64,000 nucleotides of DNA from contig CAVUBL010000021.1 of NCBI GenBank assembly GCA_963739795.1, forward strand, positions 496,001 through 560,000, written 5' to 3'. A model generated the notes under the pieces. It did not search any database. It saw only the letters and a list, made by a program, of their open reading frames with translations, and was not told the DNA's origin. The DNA comes from CAVUBL01 sp963739795 (GTDB lineage Bacteria > Acidobacteriota > Thermoanaerobaculia > Multivoradales > DATKCC01). A program made the position numbers and the translations under genes. This document shows, one piece after another, positions 28,595 through 39,118 of the stretch; position 1 is the first letter of the stretch, and each line of letters opens with the position of its first letter.

Positions 28595-29959
28595 TCATCG
28601 TAAGTAGCCGAGGGCCCGCAGGTCCTTTCGAGTCTGGTCGTCCGGGGTGTGAGGACGCACCGGCAGGGGGGGGCGCCGGGAGACGATCTCGGCGGCCTCG
28701 CGAGTGAGCTCCGCCACCAGGTCCGGTCGCTGGCCCGCCAGGTCGTGCTGCTCGCGGGGATCGGCGACGAGGTCGAAGAGCTTTCCTTCGTGGAGCTTCC
28801 GCCGGGGAGTCCGGATGCCCCACTTCACGCCATGCTCGAAGGGGGCCGTCTACCTCCAGACCACGGCCGGGCGGGCGGTCTGCGGAGGGTTCTGGACGTA
28901 GGACGGGATCTCCCTGCCGTCGAAGCCGTCGGGAGGATCGATGCCGGCGGCGGCCAGGATCGTCGGCGCGACATCGATGCCCTGGACCTGGGTCTCGACC
29001 TCCGCTCCCGCGTCTCGAAGGCCGGGCAGCTTGATGAGCAGCGGGACGTGAAGGAGCTTCGTCAGTACAGCGTGTCCGAGTGCCATCCGACAAATCCGTG
29101 CATTGCAACTCCTCGCCGTGATCGGAGGTGAAGACGATCAAGGCCTCGTCGTAGAGTCCCCGCTGGCGCAGGCTCTTCACGAGGCTTCCGAAGGCGTCGT
29201 CCATCGAGCGGATCTCGGCGTCGTAGGGTGCCGCGAGTCAATGGCGTAGATCCCGCTGGTCGATCTTCACCTGCCCATGGTAGGACCTTTCAGGAGATCG
29301 ATCGAGGATGCTGGTCGGGGAGAGGGCCAGAGTAGCCGGCATCGAACATCGCGAGCCGTGCCGCGTCCGGCGTGTAGGGGTGATGGACCTCGTAGGTGTA
29401 CGAGAAAGAGGAAAAACGGCTTGGATCTGCGCTTCGCGAGGAGTGCGAGGCCCCGCTTGACCGTGTCGCGGAACTTCCAATCGGCGTGCGTCTCGTAGTG
29501 GTCGAAACCCTGACTGACAGCGAAGGAGGGATCGAGCTGACCGCCGCCGGTCACGGCGAGCGTCTGGTATCCGGCGCCCTTGAGGATCTCTGCGAGCGTG
29601 AGCGCTTCCGGGGCGAGTGGGATCGAGTGCGTGTGGGAGGCGCGGTGATGCTGAGGGATCAGCGACGTGAAGATGGAGGCGTGGGACGGCAGGGTCGAAG
29701 ATGCCTGCGAGATGGCCTCGTCGTACAGGATCGCGTCTTTCCGGAAGGCGTCCAGGGACGGCGACGTGGGAGGGCCGTGGCCGATGGGCCCGAGGTGATC
29801 CGCCCTGAGGGTGTCGATCGAGATGAGGATGACGTCCGGCCCGGTGGCTCGGGTCCAGCGGCGGCCTCCCTGGACCAGGAGAGCCCCCGCCGTGCAGGAG
29901 GCGAGAGCCCATAGCCCCAGCGACCGGCCGAGCCGGGGTCTCTGCTCCGTGAGCTTCAC
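28595..29959 (-). CDS. Sulfatase-family protein 2, Thr-type (frameshifted)
   Basis: GTG at 29959, chosen because it overlaps the stop of the upstream GT4 gene (GTGA), followed by a membrane anchor or signal segment (LGLWALASCTAGALLV). The catalytic domain runs from DVILISIDTLRADHLGPIGH. The nucleophile region is SQASSTLPSHASIFTSLIPQ, with Thr in place of Cys/Ser. It continues through SQGFDHYETHADWKF and KPFFLFLVH, then in other frames IVFTSDHGEEL, LLHVPLLIKLPGLRD and GIDVAPTILAAAGIDPPDGF. It ends KDLRALGYLR, like the other three. Breaks lie near 29385, 29240, 29090-29120 and 28850. An extracytoplasmic hydrolase or transferase on surface glycans or lipids is inferred from context. Confidence 0.72.
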
Positions 29960-31541
29960 TGTAAAAGCCAAATGTCGAGAAGGTCCCGAGGTCTGACGGG
30001 AATTGACCGGTGCAAGAGCCAGTCTACCAAGGACACTCGCGGATCCCGCGCCCGCGATCGAAGGAGCCGGGCGGACGACGCTGTCCCTGGGTGGCGAGGC
30101 CAGGAAGTCGCGGCGGAAGCCGGCGGGGGGAATTTGCTCATTTCGCCGGCCACCGTAGGCATGATACAGCCTGCGTAAAGCCGGAGCGCGGCGAGTGCGT
30201 TCTCCTCCGGACCTGGTGGGCTCACCGCGGCCTGCCGGCCGGCGAGCTCGGCCAGCCGTTGCGGGTGCACGGCGAGGCGCAGCAGGGACCGGGCGATGCC
30301 GCCGATGCCCTCGTCGACGCGCACGACCTCCCCGCCGCCGGAGGCCCGGATCCTCCCGGCCGGTGGCGCCGAGATCGAAGGCGATCACCGGCACGCCGGC
30401 GAGCGCCGCCTCGCCCAGGGTCAGGCCGAACGCCTCCGGGACGATGAGGGCAGGACGACTAGATCCACGCCTGCCGGCGGAGTAGCTCGGCAAGGTCCCC
30501 CGCCGGTAATAGCCCCAGACCCGGACATCCGGACCCGGCGCAGCCGTCGAAGGGTCTGTCCTCCCCGCCTCCGAAAGCGTCCAGCGGCACGCACGGGGCC
30601 CGCCTCGGCGCGGACGGTCTCGATCAGCCATTCCAATTCGCGGCTTCCCTTGTGGCGGTCGACCCCCCCGGCGAAGGCGACGTGCAGCGGCCGCCGGCGC
30701 AGGTTCGCGTACGAGGTGGGCGGCGGCGCGCGGCCGGCGGCGCCGGAGCAAACCGTCGGCCGTCCGGGCGGCCACCACCGGCTCGAGGACCACGGCCGTG
30801 CGCTGGTCAAGCCCGGGGAAGAACTCCAGGAAACGGTCGCGGAGAAATCCGACGCGAAGGCCGGACCTGGGCGCCCCCCAGGATCTCGGAGGCCTGATCC
30901 CTCCGGCGCTCTGAAAGACCGCATCAGGCCAGCTCGCCGCCAGGCAGGGAGCGCAGCGATCGGGGTCCCTGGATAGTCGCAGAACGGCCGGCCGGCTCCT
31001 CCAGGAGATGGGCTCGCGGACAGAAGAGACGAAGTCGTGACCGAGAGCAGGAAGCGGCACCCGGCAGTCGCGACCGCCAGCCCGGCCGCGATCGGCAGAG
31101 GTCCCAGGTGCTCGACGTGGAGCACCGAGGCTCCCACGAAATCGAGAGCGCGGACAAACACCTCGGCGAAGCCCGGATCGCGAAGGTCGGCCGCGCCGGC
31201 AGCGCGGGGGCAGGGACCAGCAAGGCCGAGCCCGCTCCGGCGTCCAGATCTCGAGGCGAAAAGACTCGCGGGCCTCCGGATAAAGGAGCGCATAAGGCCG
31301 CCCGAGGGCCTCGAAGGCCTCGAGCCGGGAAAGGAGGTGAAGCTGGACGCCGCCCAGGCAAGGCGCCGGTGGCGTTCCGAGAAGGATCACCACGGGCACC
31401 TGGGCCTCGTCCGGGCCGAGCGAGCCGCGGAGCTCGAATCGGCCGCGCCGGCATTCGGCCAGGCGGTCGCCCGGCGGTCCCGGACGACCGGACACCTTCG
31501 GCGCGGAGGACCCTCCACGCGCTCCCGAGCCGCGAGCCCAT
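29956..31541 (-). CDS. GT4 glycosyltransferase (frameshifted)
   Basis: The N-terminal GT-B half has VPVVILLGTPPAPCLGGVQL then HLLSRLEAFEALGRPYALLY, the usual 'GG' loop of GT4 enzymes. Later come VAFAGGVDRHKGSRELEWLI and PEAFGLTLGEAALAGVPVIA, the donor-site EAFG motif. The C-terminal helix region is RVDEGIGGIARSLLRLAV. Upstream and downstream genes overlap by a few bases (a TGATG candidate at 31543-31539 and GTGA at 29959-29956), so this is one transcription unit. The exact start is uncertain because of indels; breaks occur throughout, for example near 31400, 31270, 31040, 30940, 30460 and 30360. The sugar added is unknown. Confidence 0.68.
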
Positions 31542-33739
31542 CAAGGCCGCCTCCGCGCTGGCCCGCGGCTCCCCCAGACAGCAGGCGGCCACCAGCCGGT
31601 AGACCTCCTCGATCTCCTCCGCGTGCTCCGCGAACGACTTGACCGCCGGGAGAGCCGCGGACCACCCCGCAAGGGTCGCCGGCTCCCTGACGAGGCTCGC
31701 GACGATCCCCACGAGACTCCACGTCGCCCGAGTCGAACGCGGCTCCCCAGCGCCCGTCGCCCACGGCCTCGTCGAGAGCGCTGCCCCGGGCCACGATGAC
31801 CGGCGTGCCGACGGCCATGGCCTCCCGCGCGACCAGCCCGAACGACTCGCAGCCGATCGACGGCATCAGGAGAGCGTCGAAGCTCGAGAGCACCGGGCCT
31901 TGTCGCGCTCGTAGAAGGTGCCGCGGAAGCTCCCGGGCCCGTCCCCTTGAGACGTTCGAGCCGCTCCCTGTAGGCCGGCGAAGCGGTCGCATCGCCCCAG
32001 ACCTCGAGCTCCCGCTCCGGCTCGGCGTTGCGGAACGCCTCTACCGCCACGTGCGCCCCTTGTGCGGGAGCAGTGAGCCGACGAATCCGAACCGCAGGGG
32101 CCCCCGCGTCCCGGGGGACGGCCTCGGCTCCGCGCTCCGCGCTCTCCGGCGAGGGGCACGCCATAGGTGCGGACGAAGACCGGGGCGGCAGCCGGGAGCA
32201 GGCCCAGCTCGCGGTAGGTCCGCGCGATGAACCCCGAGCCCATGACGAAGGCCGGGAACGCGCAGGCACGTCGCAACGCCGCCTCCGGTGGACATGGAGG
32301 AGCCGGTTCCAGAGCCGCTCGGGCGGCATCCGCGTATGGGGAAGCAGGCGGCGCACCGGGGGATCCCGGGGCCTCGCAGAGCTGCCCGTCGCGATGGATG
32401 AGGTTCACCCGCGCGCAGGCCGGCCGCCAGTCCTGTGCCTGGTAGAGGACCGGGACTCCGGCCCGGGCCGCCACCCCGAGCAGCGAGGCCCCGTGGCCCA
32501 GGAGGTGATGAACGTGCAGCAGGTCCGGCCGGAACTCGCGAGCAGGCGCGCGAAGTCGCGCTCGAGGCGCGGGTTGCGCAGCGAGTTGCGCACCAGGGGG
32601 TTGCGCTGCGTGAAGTTGTTCACCACCAGCCGAACCCGGACGCCGTGATCGAAGAACTCATCGCCTCGCCCTGGGAGCGCTCGGGGTCCGCCAAGCGGGC
32701 ATAGGCCGCCACCGCCCGGACGTCGGCCTGGGCGACGGCGAGCCAGCGGGCGTAGAGCTCGGTGCCGCGGTGCTCCACGGCGGCCAGCCGTGGACCAGGT
32801 GGAGGACGCGCGGAAACGGCACCTCCGCGGCGGTCCGGCGGCGCGGCCGGAGCGCGTCGAGGACCCGCTCGCGCGCCGGCGCCAGCGGGTCCTCCTCCAG
32901 GAAGCGCGCCACCATCGGCAGGTAGGCGGGGTGCAGCCGGCGTAGCCGCCGATGGGCCGCGCGGCTCCGCGCGTTGCGGCCGGCCCGAAGCTGCGCCCAC
33001 CGGCGTGGAACAGGAAGGTCGCGTCGTCGAGGACGTGGACGTAGCCGGCCGGAGCGCCCGGACGCAGAAGTGTTCTCCTCGCCGTAGCCGAGCCCGAAGC
33101 GGCGCTCGTCGAACAGGCCGACGCGCTCGAGACCTCCCGCTTGACGTAGAGACACATGCCGACCCCGTCGGAACCGCTGGTACTCCCGGATCGACTCCGC
33201 TCGAGCAGCTCGGCGAAGCTCGCCAGGTCGTAGCCGGCCGGGATCTCATTGTGCCCTGCGGCTGGGGCAGCGAGCAGATCGTCGCGTCGTTCGAGAAGGG
33301 AGTCGCCGTCGCACGCCGGCGAGGAGTAGGCAGCGCCCTGCATCTTCTCCAGCCAGCCGGCGGTGACCTCGGTGTCGCTGTTGAGCAGGACGACGTCGCG
33401 CGGAGCCCCGCATGCCGCGGTTGGCGCTGCCAACGAAGCCGAGGCGCCGGGCGTTGTGCTGACCTCACCGAGAGGTCGGCCCGGCGCTCGAGGCCGCGCA
33501 GGATCTGGTCGACTCGCGGGCCCGAGCCGGCGTCCTCGACGATCCGGAGATGGTGGCGAGCGAGGTCGTGTGGCGAAGCAGCGAATCGAGGCAGCGCGGA
33601 GCTCGTCCGGGGCTCCGTAGACCGGCAGGATCACGTCCACGGCGCCGGGCGGAGCGTCCGGCTCCGTCGCGGCGCCCTGGCGCCAGTCGAGCCGGGCTCG
33701 TGAGCTGCGATGCAAGGCGCGTGTTCCGGGCGAGGCCAT
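31541..33739 (-). CDS. Bifunctional GT2-GT4 glycosyltransferase (frameshifted)
   Basis: ATG 33739. The N-terminal GT2 domain has VDVILPVYGAPDELR, DVVLLNSDTEVTAGWLEKMQ (the DxD-type metal motif region) and a later ERVGLFDERRFGLGYGEEN typical of rhamnosyltransferase-like GT2 enzymes. A C-terminal GT4 domain follows in one gene: FPRVLHLVHGWPPW, HGVRVRLVVNNFTQRNPL, LLHVHHLLGHGASLLG (read across a break), RFGFVGSLLPHKG, and IGCESFGLVAREAMAVGTPV. Breaks lie near 33600, 33430-33470, 33170, 33130, 33080, 32920, 32650, 32510, 32090, 31900 and 31700. It is divergent from the sulfatase-like gene at 33897. A single chain with two transferases would add two sugars in succession. Confidence 0.68.
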
Positions 33740-33896
33740 CGGTCTCCCGGCCGGGTCGGTGCGGCGCGGGGCGAGGGGGAAGCCTACCAGGAGGCGCACC
33801 GCGGCTCGGGCGCCCGGCGGGCGGCTCGCCGTCGTCGCCCTGGACGCCGCCGGGGACTTCCAGTAGCCTGGCGCTGGGCTCGGCGAAAGGATTCGC

Positions 33897-35323
33897 GTGA
33901 TCGGCGCACAGACGAGGACACCCCATCGGCGGAGGCACCCGGCAGGACCCTGCCTCGCCGCGCTGTTGCTCGCCCTCCCCCTGGCCCTGCGGGCTGCCGC
34001 GGCGGGCGCTCCGCCGAGCCCCCTCGGCGCACGGCGTCCTTCCAGAACCTGGTCGTGGTGCTGGTCGACACCCTGCGTAGCGACCACCTCCCGAGCTACG
34101 GCTACGGGCGCGACACGGCCCCGTTCCTGGCCGAGCTCGCCGACCAGGGGATGCAGCTCCAAGGCTACTCCGCCTCGTCCTGGACCCGCGCCTCGGTGGC
34201 CACGCTCCTGACCGGGCTCTACCCGCAGCGCCACCAGGCGGTGCATCGCCACGACCGCCTCCCGGCCGGCGCGCCGTACCTGCCGGCCCTGCTCGCCGGG
34301 CACGGTTTTCACACCGCGAGCGTGACGGCCAACGGGAACGTCAGCAGCCAGTTCGGGTTCGACCGTGGGTACGCCACGTTCAAGGAGCGCCTGGGCCCCG
34401 GCAAGCCGCGCGCCGCCCAGGTCCTGGCGGAGGCCGCGGAGGTCGCCGAGGCTCTGCGCCCGCGGTTCTTCCTCTATGTCCACCTCATCGATCCCCACGA
34501 CCCATACGCCCCGAAGAGGCCCTGGCCGGCGGCGGGCGGGCAGGGGAGGAGAGGTCCCCTGATCGAGCCCCAGGACATCCTGCAGGGCAAGGTCCCGATG
34601 AACGCCTCCAGCCTGCAGCGGCTGCGCGACGAGTACGACGGCGAGATCGCCGAGATGGACCAGAGCCTGCGGCGCTTCGTGGGCGAGCTGGACGCCGCGG
34701 GGCTGCTGGAGGGCACGCTCCTGGTGGTGACCGCGGACCACGGCGAGGAGTTCGGGGAGCACGGCGGGCTGGCCCACGGTGCCACGCTGTTCGAAGAGGT
34801 CGTCAAGGTGCCCTTCATCCTGTGGAGCAAGAAGGGGCTGCCGCGGGCGCCCCGGGGCCACACCTTCGACCTGGTCGACTTCACGCCGACGGTGCTCGAG
34901 GCCCTTGGCTTCGATCCTCCCGAAGGGCTGGACGGAACCGCCCGCTGGCAGGCGATCGAGGCGGGCGAGGACCCGCGCCCGGAGAAGCTCTTCTTCCACC
35001 TCGAGCTCGACGACAACTCCGTCCTGGCGGTCCAGGAGCCGCCGTACAAGCTCATCGAGCGCAACCGGAGCCCCCGGGAGCTGTTCTTCGACCTCGACAC
35101 CGATCGCGCCGAGCGCTCGAGCCTGACCTCCGCCGGCGAGGTCCGCTCACGGCTGGCCGCCGACCTGCGGCGCAAGAACTCGGCCCTCCTGGCCCGCGCC
35201 TATCCCCGCGAGACCTCCCGCGCGACCGCCGAGGTGCGCGCGCAGCTCGAGGCGCTCGGCTACCTGAAGTCGAAGGACGAGGCGAGCCCGAAGGCCGACC
35301 CGGCGTCCGCCAAGAGGCCGTAG
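33897..35323 (+). CDS. Sulfatase-family protein 3, Thr-type (one frameshift)
   Basis: About 475 residues from GTG 33897. The signal peptide (CLAALLLALPLALRAAAAGA) is in one frame and everything after about 34030 is in another. The catalytic domain begins QNLVVVLVDTLRSDHLPSYG. The nucleophile region SASSWTRASVATLLTGLYPQ has Thr at the Cys/Ser position. HLIDPHDPYAP and VVTADHGEEFGEHGG give the metal-site and substrate-loop histidines. The C-terminal part has FDLVDFTPTVLEALGFDPPE and ends with LEALGYLKSKDEA plus a short polar tail. No FGE-type CxPxR motif, so classical formylglycine sulfatase chemistry is unlikely. It is exported and lies between glycosyltransferase genes. Confidence 0.8.
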
Positions 35324-35520
35324 CGGCCGACGTCCCGGTGACCGGGCCCACCAGGGGCGGCTTCCCGGCCCCTGTGAACGAGTGCTTCCTCGACGTGAAA
35401 GGCCGTTTTCCGGTAGGCTGACGGCCGGTTTCAGGCTGGCGACGTCGGGCAGGCGCCTGCGGAGGGCCCCGGCCCGTGGGTGGCAGCGATCGCTCCGCGG
35501 CGATATCCAGGCGATATCCA

Positions 35521-36954
35521 ATGGTGGAAACAGGCAGATTTTCCGCAGGCTCCGGCCTCGGCTGGCTGTTGCTCTGTCTCCCGCTGGTGGCGGGTTGCGG
35601 CGGTGCCCGGGCTCGGATGGAGCGAGCGGGTGGGCCGCGATCCGGCCGAGATCATCCGAACGTCATTCTGATCTCGATAGACACCCTCAGGGCGGATCAC
35701 CTGGGTTGCTACGGTTACCGACGTCCGACGAGCCCCAACCTGGACCGGTTCGCCAAGACGGACGCGGTTCTCTTCGAGCAGGACATCAACACCGGCGGCG
35801 CCACGCTTCCCGTCCACATGAGCATGCTCACGTCCTTGCCGCCGACGGTGCATGACGTATGGCCCAGCAACGGCCACGTGCTGGCACCCGAGCGCGTGAC
35901 CCTGGCCGAACAGCTCCGAGCCGCGGGCTACACCACCGCGGCCTTCACCGGGGGCGGCTTCGTGGTGGCTCGCTTCGGCTTCGACCAGGGCTTCGACTCC
36001 TTCGACGGCTCGGGAAACGGCTTCCGCTCGATCATGCCCAAGGCATTCCGCTGGCTCGAAAGGCACCGCTCCGAGCCGTTCTTTCTCTTCCTCCACACGT
36101 TGGACGTGCACTCCGACTGGCACCGGCTACCGTATGACGCTCCCGACGGCTACAACGACCTGTTCACTTCGGGGTATGCCGGTTCCTTCGCGGGCTGCAT
36201 GTTCGGTGAGTGCGCCTCGAAGCTCCTGGTGGCGTTGGACGAGAAGATCCGGCGCGTGAGATCGAGCCGCGGAAGCTCTTTTCTCCGGCGGACCTGCGCT
36301 ACGTCATCGGGCTGTACGACGGCGGGATCGCCTATGTCGACCGCGAGCTCGGGCGCCTCCTCGAGAGGCTTCGGGATCTGGGTCTCTATGACGATCGATC
36401 ATCATGGTGACCTCCGACCACGGCGAGGAGTTCCTCGAGCACGGACTGTTTCTCCATCACCAGAACTTCGAGGAGGTCGCCCACGTGCCTCTGCTCCTCA
36501 AGGTGCCGGGAAACCGAGGTGGCGGGCGGAGGGAGTCGGGCCTCGTCTCGACTCTCGACCTGATGCCGACCCTGCTGCAGCTCGTCGGAGTCCGACCCAA
36601 CCCCGAGGTCGAGGGACGGAGCCTCCTGCCGATGATCGCGGGTCGCTACCCCGGTCGAAACGCCGTGTACATGGCAGGGGCGCGCGAGAAGCTCCGGGGT
36701 CCCCGCTGGTCCCTGGTCTTCGCCAAGCGGGCGAGGCCCTTCGAGCTCTTCGACGTCCAGGCAGACCCGGGAGAGACCGTCAATATGCTCGATCGACATC
36801 CGGACGTCGCAGCCCGGATGACGAAGGAGTACAAGGCGATCCACGCCCACCAGGTGGCTCTGCGCGACCGCCTGCGGTCCGGTGGCCCCGAGACCAAGGC
36901 GACGCTCACCCTCCAGGAGATCAGAGGCTGCAGGCGCTCGGCTACCTGAACTGA
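35521..36954 (+). CDS. Sulfatase-family lipoprotein 4, Thr-type (frameshifted)
   Basis: ATG 35521 gives a lipoprotein signal (GLGWLLLCLPLVAGC, lipobox VAGC), so the protein is probably anchored in a membrane. The catalytic domain is VILISIDTLRADHLGCYGYR, then GGATLPVHMSMLTSLPP with Thr at the nucleophile position, then RSEPFFLFLHTLDVHSDWH, MVTSDHGEEFLEHGLFLHH and DLMPTLLQLVGVRPNPEVEG. It ends LQALGYLN. Breaks lie near 36250, 36395 and 36925; all parts still read as one family. It is closest to protein 2 in its TLPxH motif, whereas 1 and 3 share SSWT, so the locus has two subtypes. Confidence 0.8.
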   Translation: MVETGRFSAGSGLGWLLLCLPLVAGCGGARARMERAGGPRSGRDHPNVILISIDTLRADHLGCYGYRRPTSPNLDRFAKTDAVLFEQDINTGGATLPVHMSMLTSLPPTVHDVWPSNGHVLAPERVTLAEQLRAAGYTTAAFTGGGFVVARFGFDQGFDSFDGSGNGFRSIMPKAFRWLERHRSEPFFLFLHTLDVHSDWHRLPYDAPDGYNDLFTSGYAGSFAGCMFGECASKLLVALDEKIRRVRSSRGSSFLRRTCATSSGCTTAGSPMSTASSGASSRGFGIWVSMTIDHHGDLRPRRGVPRARTVSPSPELRGGRPRASAPQGAGKPRWRAEGVGPRLDSRPDADPAAARRSPTQPRGRGTEPPADDRGSLPRSKRRVHGRGAREAPGSPLVPGLRQAGEALRALRRPGRPGRDRQYARSTSGRRSPDDEGVQGDPRPPGGSARPPAVRWPRDQGDAHPPGDQRLQALGYLN

Positions 36955-36980
36955 ACACGGCCGCCTCCGGGGTCGCCTCC

Positions 36981-38816
36981 TCAGCGGAGGTCACCGAGCC
37001 GGTCGACGATATTGCTCGCGGCATGTGCCCAGGTCCATCGAGCCCTGCATCTCGGCGGCGGCAGCCCGGCCTTTCGCCCGGGCTTATCGCGGTTCTCGAA
37101 CACGTGGCGCGGTCGGTGGCTGAGGTGCTCCGGGTCGGGGTCGGCCCACGAGAAGCCCTCGTAGTAGGGGCACTTCGCCACCGCCGGGATGGTGCCGCGG
37201 ATGCGCAGAGGGTAGGCGATCCCGTCGTGCACGAACTCCCGGTGAGCGCCCCAGTCGGTGGCGATCGAGGGAAGGCCGCAGGCCATCGCCTCCATCAGGG
37301 GCATGTCCCAGCCCTCGCCGCGGCCGACGCTCAAGAAGCAGTCGGCGGAACGGTAGAGCGACCCGAGCTGGTAGTCGGGGAAGTCGAGGTTAAAGGGAAG
37401 GAAATCTCCGCCGCCTGAGCGCAGGCCGAGCCGGCGGATCTGGTCCTTGAGGTGACTTCAGGGTGGCGGCGCCGACCTTGCGCAGCGGCCGGACCGGCTC
37501 GGCGGCCGAGAAGGTGTCGTTGAAGGTCTTCAAGAGGAACCACGGCTCTTGCCGCTGCCCACTCGAAGTTGGTGCGGAAGAGGAGCTCGCAGGGGGATGG
37601 GAAACGCCTGGATGCCCGGGTGGAAGTAGTGGTGTTCGCGCCCAGCGGGATCACCCGGATAGGCCACGTGAGGCCGCTTCGAGGAGCGCCTGCCGGTTGA
37701 ACTCGCTGGGCACCCACGCCTCGTCCATCCGGTTGGCCTGTCTCCACCCACTCCCACCGGAAGCCGTCAACCTCGAGCATCGTGTAGCCGATCTTGCGGC
37801 GTCCGCGGTTGCGGTGGAACACGTCGCCCTGCCCGTAGACGACGCCGACGGAGGGGAGGAGGGGCCGGCGCCGGCACGCACCGACGTTCAGGAAGTAATC
37901 CCCGGTCTCGGGATCCTCCTCGACCGGGTACGGGGTCCCCTTGCCGTAGATGTAGCGGTAGACCGAGCGCACGCCCTCGCCCTCGAGCGCCCACCACAGC
38001 TCGCGGCAGCTGCCGGGCGTATCCGGTCGGGAAGTTGAGGATCGACTGCCAGAGCACCTCGTGGCGGTAGCCGGCCTCCAGGACCTTGCGCCACGTCTGA
38101 CCGAAGGTCCTGCGGCTGGCCGCGAAGAGCTCCTTGCGCAGCGGCTCCTCGCCGCTGGTCGAGCCGTGCTCGTCGTGGACCAGGCTGACCTCGCCGCAGA
38201 CCAGGGTCCGGAACCCGGCCGCGCGGGCCCGCAGGCAGTAGTCGGTGTCCTCGAAGTAGGAGCCGTAGCGCTCCGCCAGGCCGCCGATCGCCCGGATCAC
38301 CTCACGCCGGAGGTAGGCGCAGGCGAAGACGATCCCTTCGACGTCCCGGGTCCGCGGGTACTGCCCGACGTCCTTTTCGAGCGCGCCGATCTGTTGCCCC
38401 CACAGGGTGTCCGGCAGGACGTAGGTGCCGGCGTGGAGAAGCCGCCCGTCCGGGAGGCACAACCGGCACCCCACGACGCCGTGGTCGGGGCCGCCGTGGG
38501 CGCAGGCCCGGAGGCGCTGGAGCCAGTCCCGCTGCTCGAAGACCAGGTCGTTGTTGAGCAGGACGACGTCCGACTCCGGGTCCGCCCGCTCGATGCCGGC
38601 GTTGTTGCCGCGCACGAAACCGAGGTTCTCGCTCAGTCTGACGTGCCGCACCCAGTCGAGCTGAGCCAGTTGCCGAGGGGTCTCGTCGCTCGACCCGTTG
38701 TCGACCACCAAGACCTCGGCCTCGGACAGGTCGGTTTCGCGCAGCGTCTCGAGGCAGCGCCTGGTCAGCTCCCACCGGTTCCAGGCGAGCACGATGAGGG
38801 TCGCTTTGCGGGTCAT
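36981..38816 (-). CDS. Bifunctional GT2-GT4 glycosyltransferase (frameshifted)
   Basis: About 610 residues from ATG 38816. The GT2 part (residues 1-270) is clean: TLIVLAWNRWELTRRCLETL, LVVDNGSSDETPRQLAQLDW, SDVVLLNNDLVFEQRDWLQR and RYGSYFEDTDYCLRARAAGF. After a linker with RVWWALEGEGVRSVYRYIYG (read across a break) a GT4-like half follows: GYTMLEVDGF, DEAWVPSEFNRQALLEA, RVIPLGANT, and SVGRGEGWDMPLMEAMACGL. Breaks lie near 38010, 37740, 37680, 37600, 37540 and 37450-37340. The start overlaps the stop of the coiled-coil gene upstream (ATGA). Same GT2-GT4 design as the gene at 31541-33739. Confidence 0.75.
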
Positions 38817-39118
38817 TCTCGGGGGGTTCCACGCGCGCGCTCCCGGGCGTCCTCGAGGTCCGCCCAGAGCCCTTCGAGAGCTTCCTCGACATCCGCTGGG
38901 GTCAGCTCCGTCGTCTCGTTCCAGGTCTCCAGCCCGAGCCCGGCGTCCGCCGCCGGCTCGCGGGTCTCGAGCCGGTCGAGGGCCTCGAGCGCCGCCGGGC
39001 CGACCATGCGCTGGAGCTGCCGCAGGCGCCGCGAGCGCTCTCTCAAGGCATCCTCGAGCGCGCGGACCCGGGCCTCCAGCTCGGCGCCCCGGAGCTCCTC
39101 GGACGACGGGCCGCTCAC
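38813..39118 (-). CDS. Small coiled-coil protein of the glycan locus
   Basis: About 101 residues, starting at GTG 39118 so that it overlaps the previous stop (GTGA); GTG 39121 is the alternative. Nearly all helix: ELRGAELEARVRALEDALRE and RSRRLRQLQRMVGPAALEAL, then a Thr/Glu-rich acidic half (NETTELTPADVEEALEGLWA). No signal peptide. The stop overlaps the start of the GT2-GT4 gene (ATGA), so it is tightly coupled on both sides. It could be a scaffold or length-control partner for the glycosyltransferases; function unknown. Confidence 0.6.
   Translation of the reverse strand: MSGPSSEELRGAELEARVRALEDALRERSRRLRQLQRMVGPAALEALDRLETREPAADAGLGLETWNETTELTPADVEEALEGLWADLEDARERARGTPRE

Noticed and set aside
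33710..33896. N-terminal extension of sulfatase-family protein 3 upstream of 33897
   Set aside because: The frame before the break is random-looking, while GTG 33897 in the other frame opens a good signal peptide.
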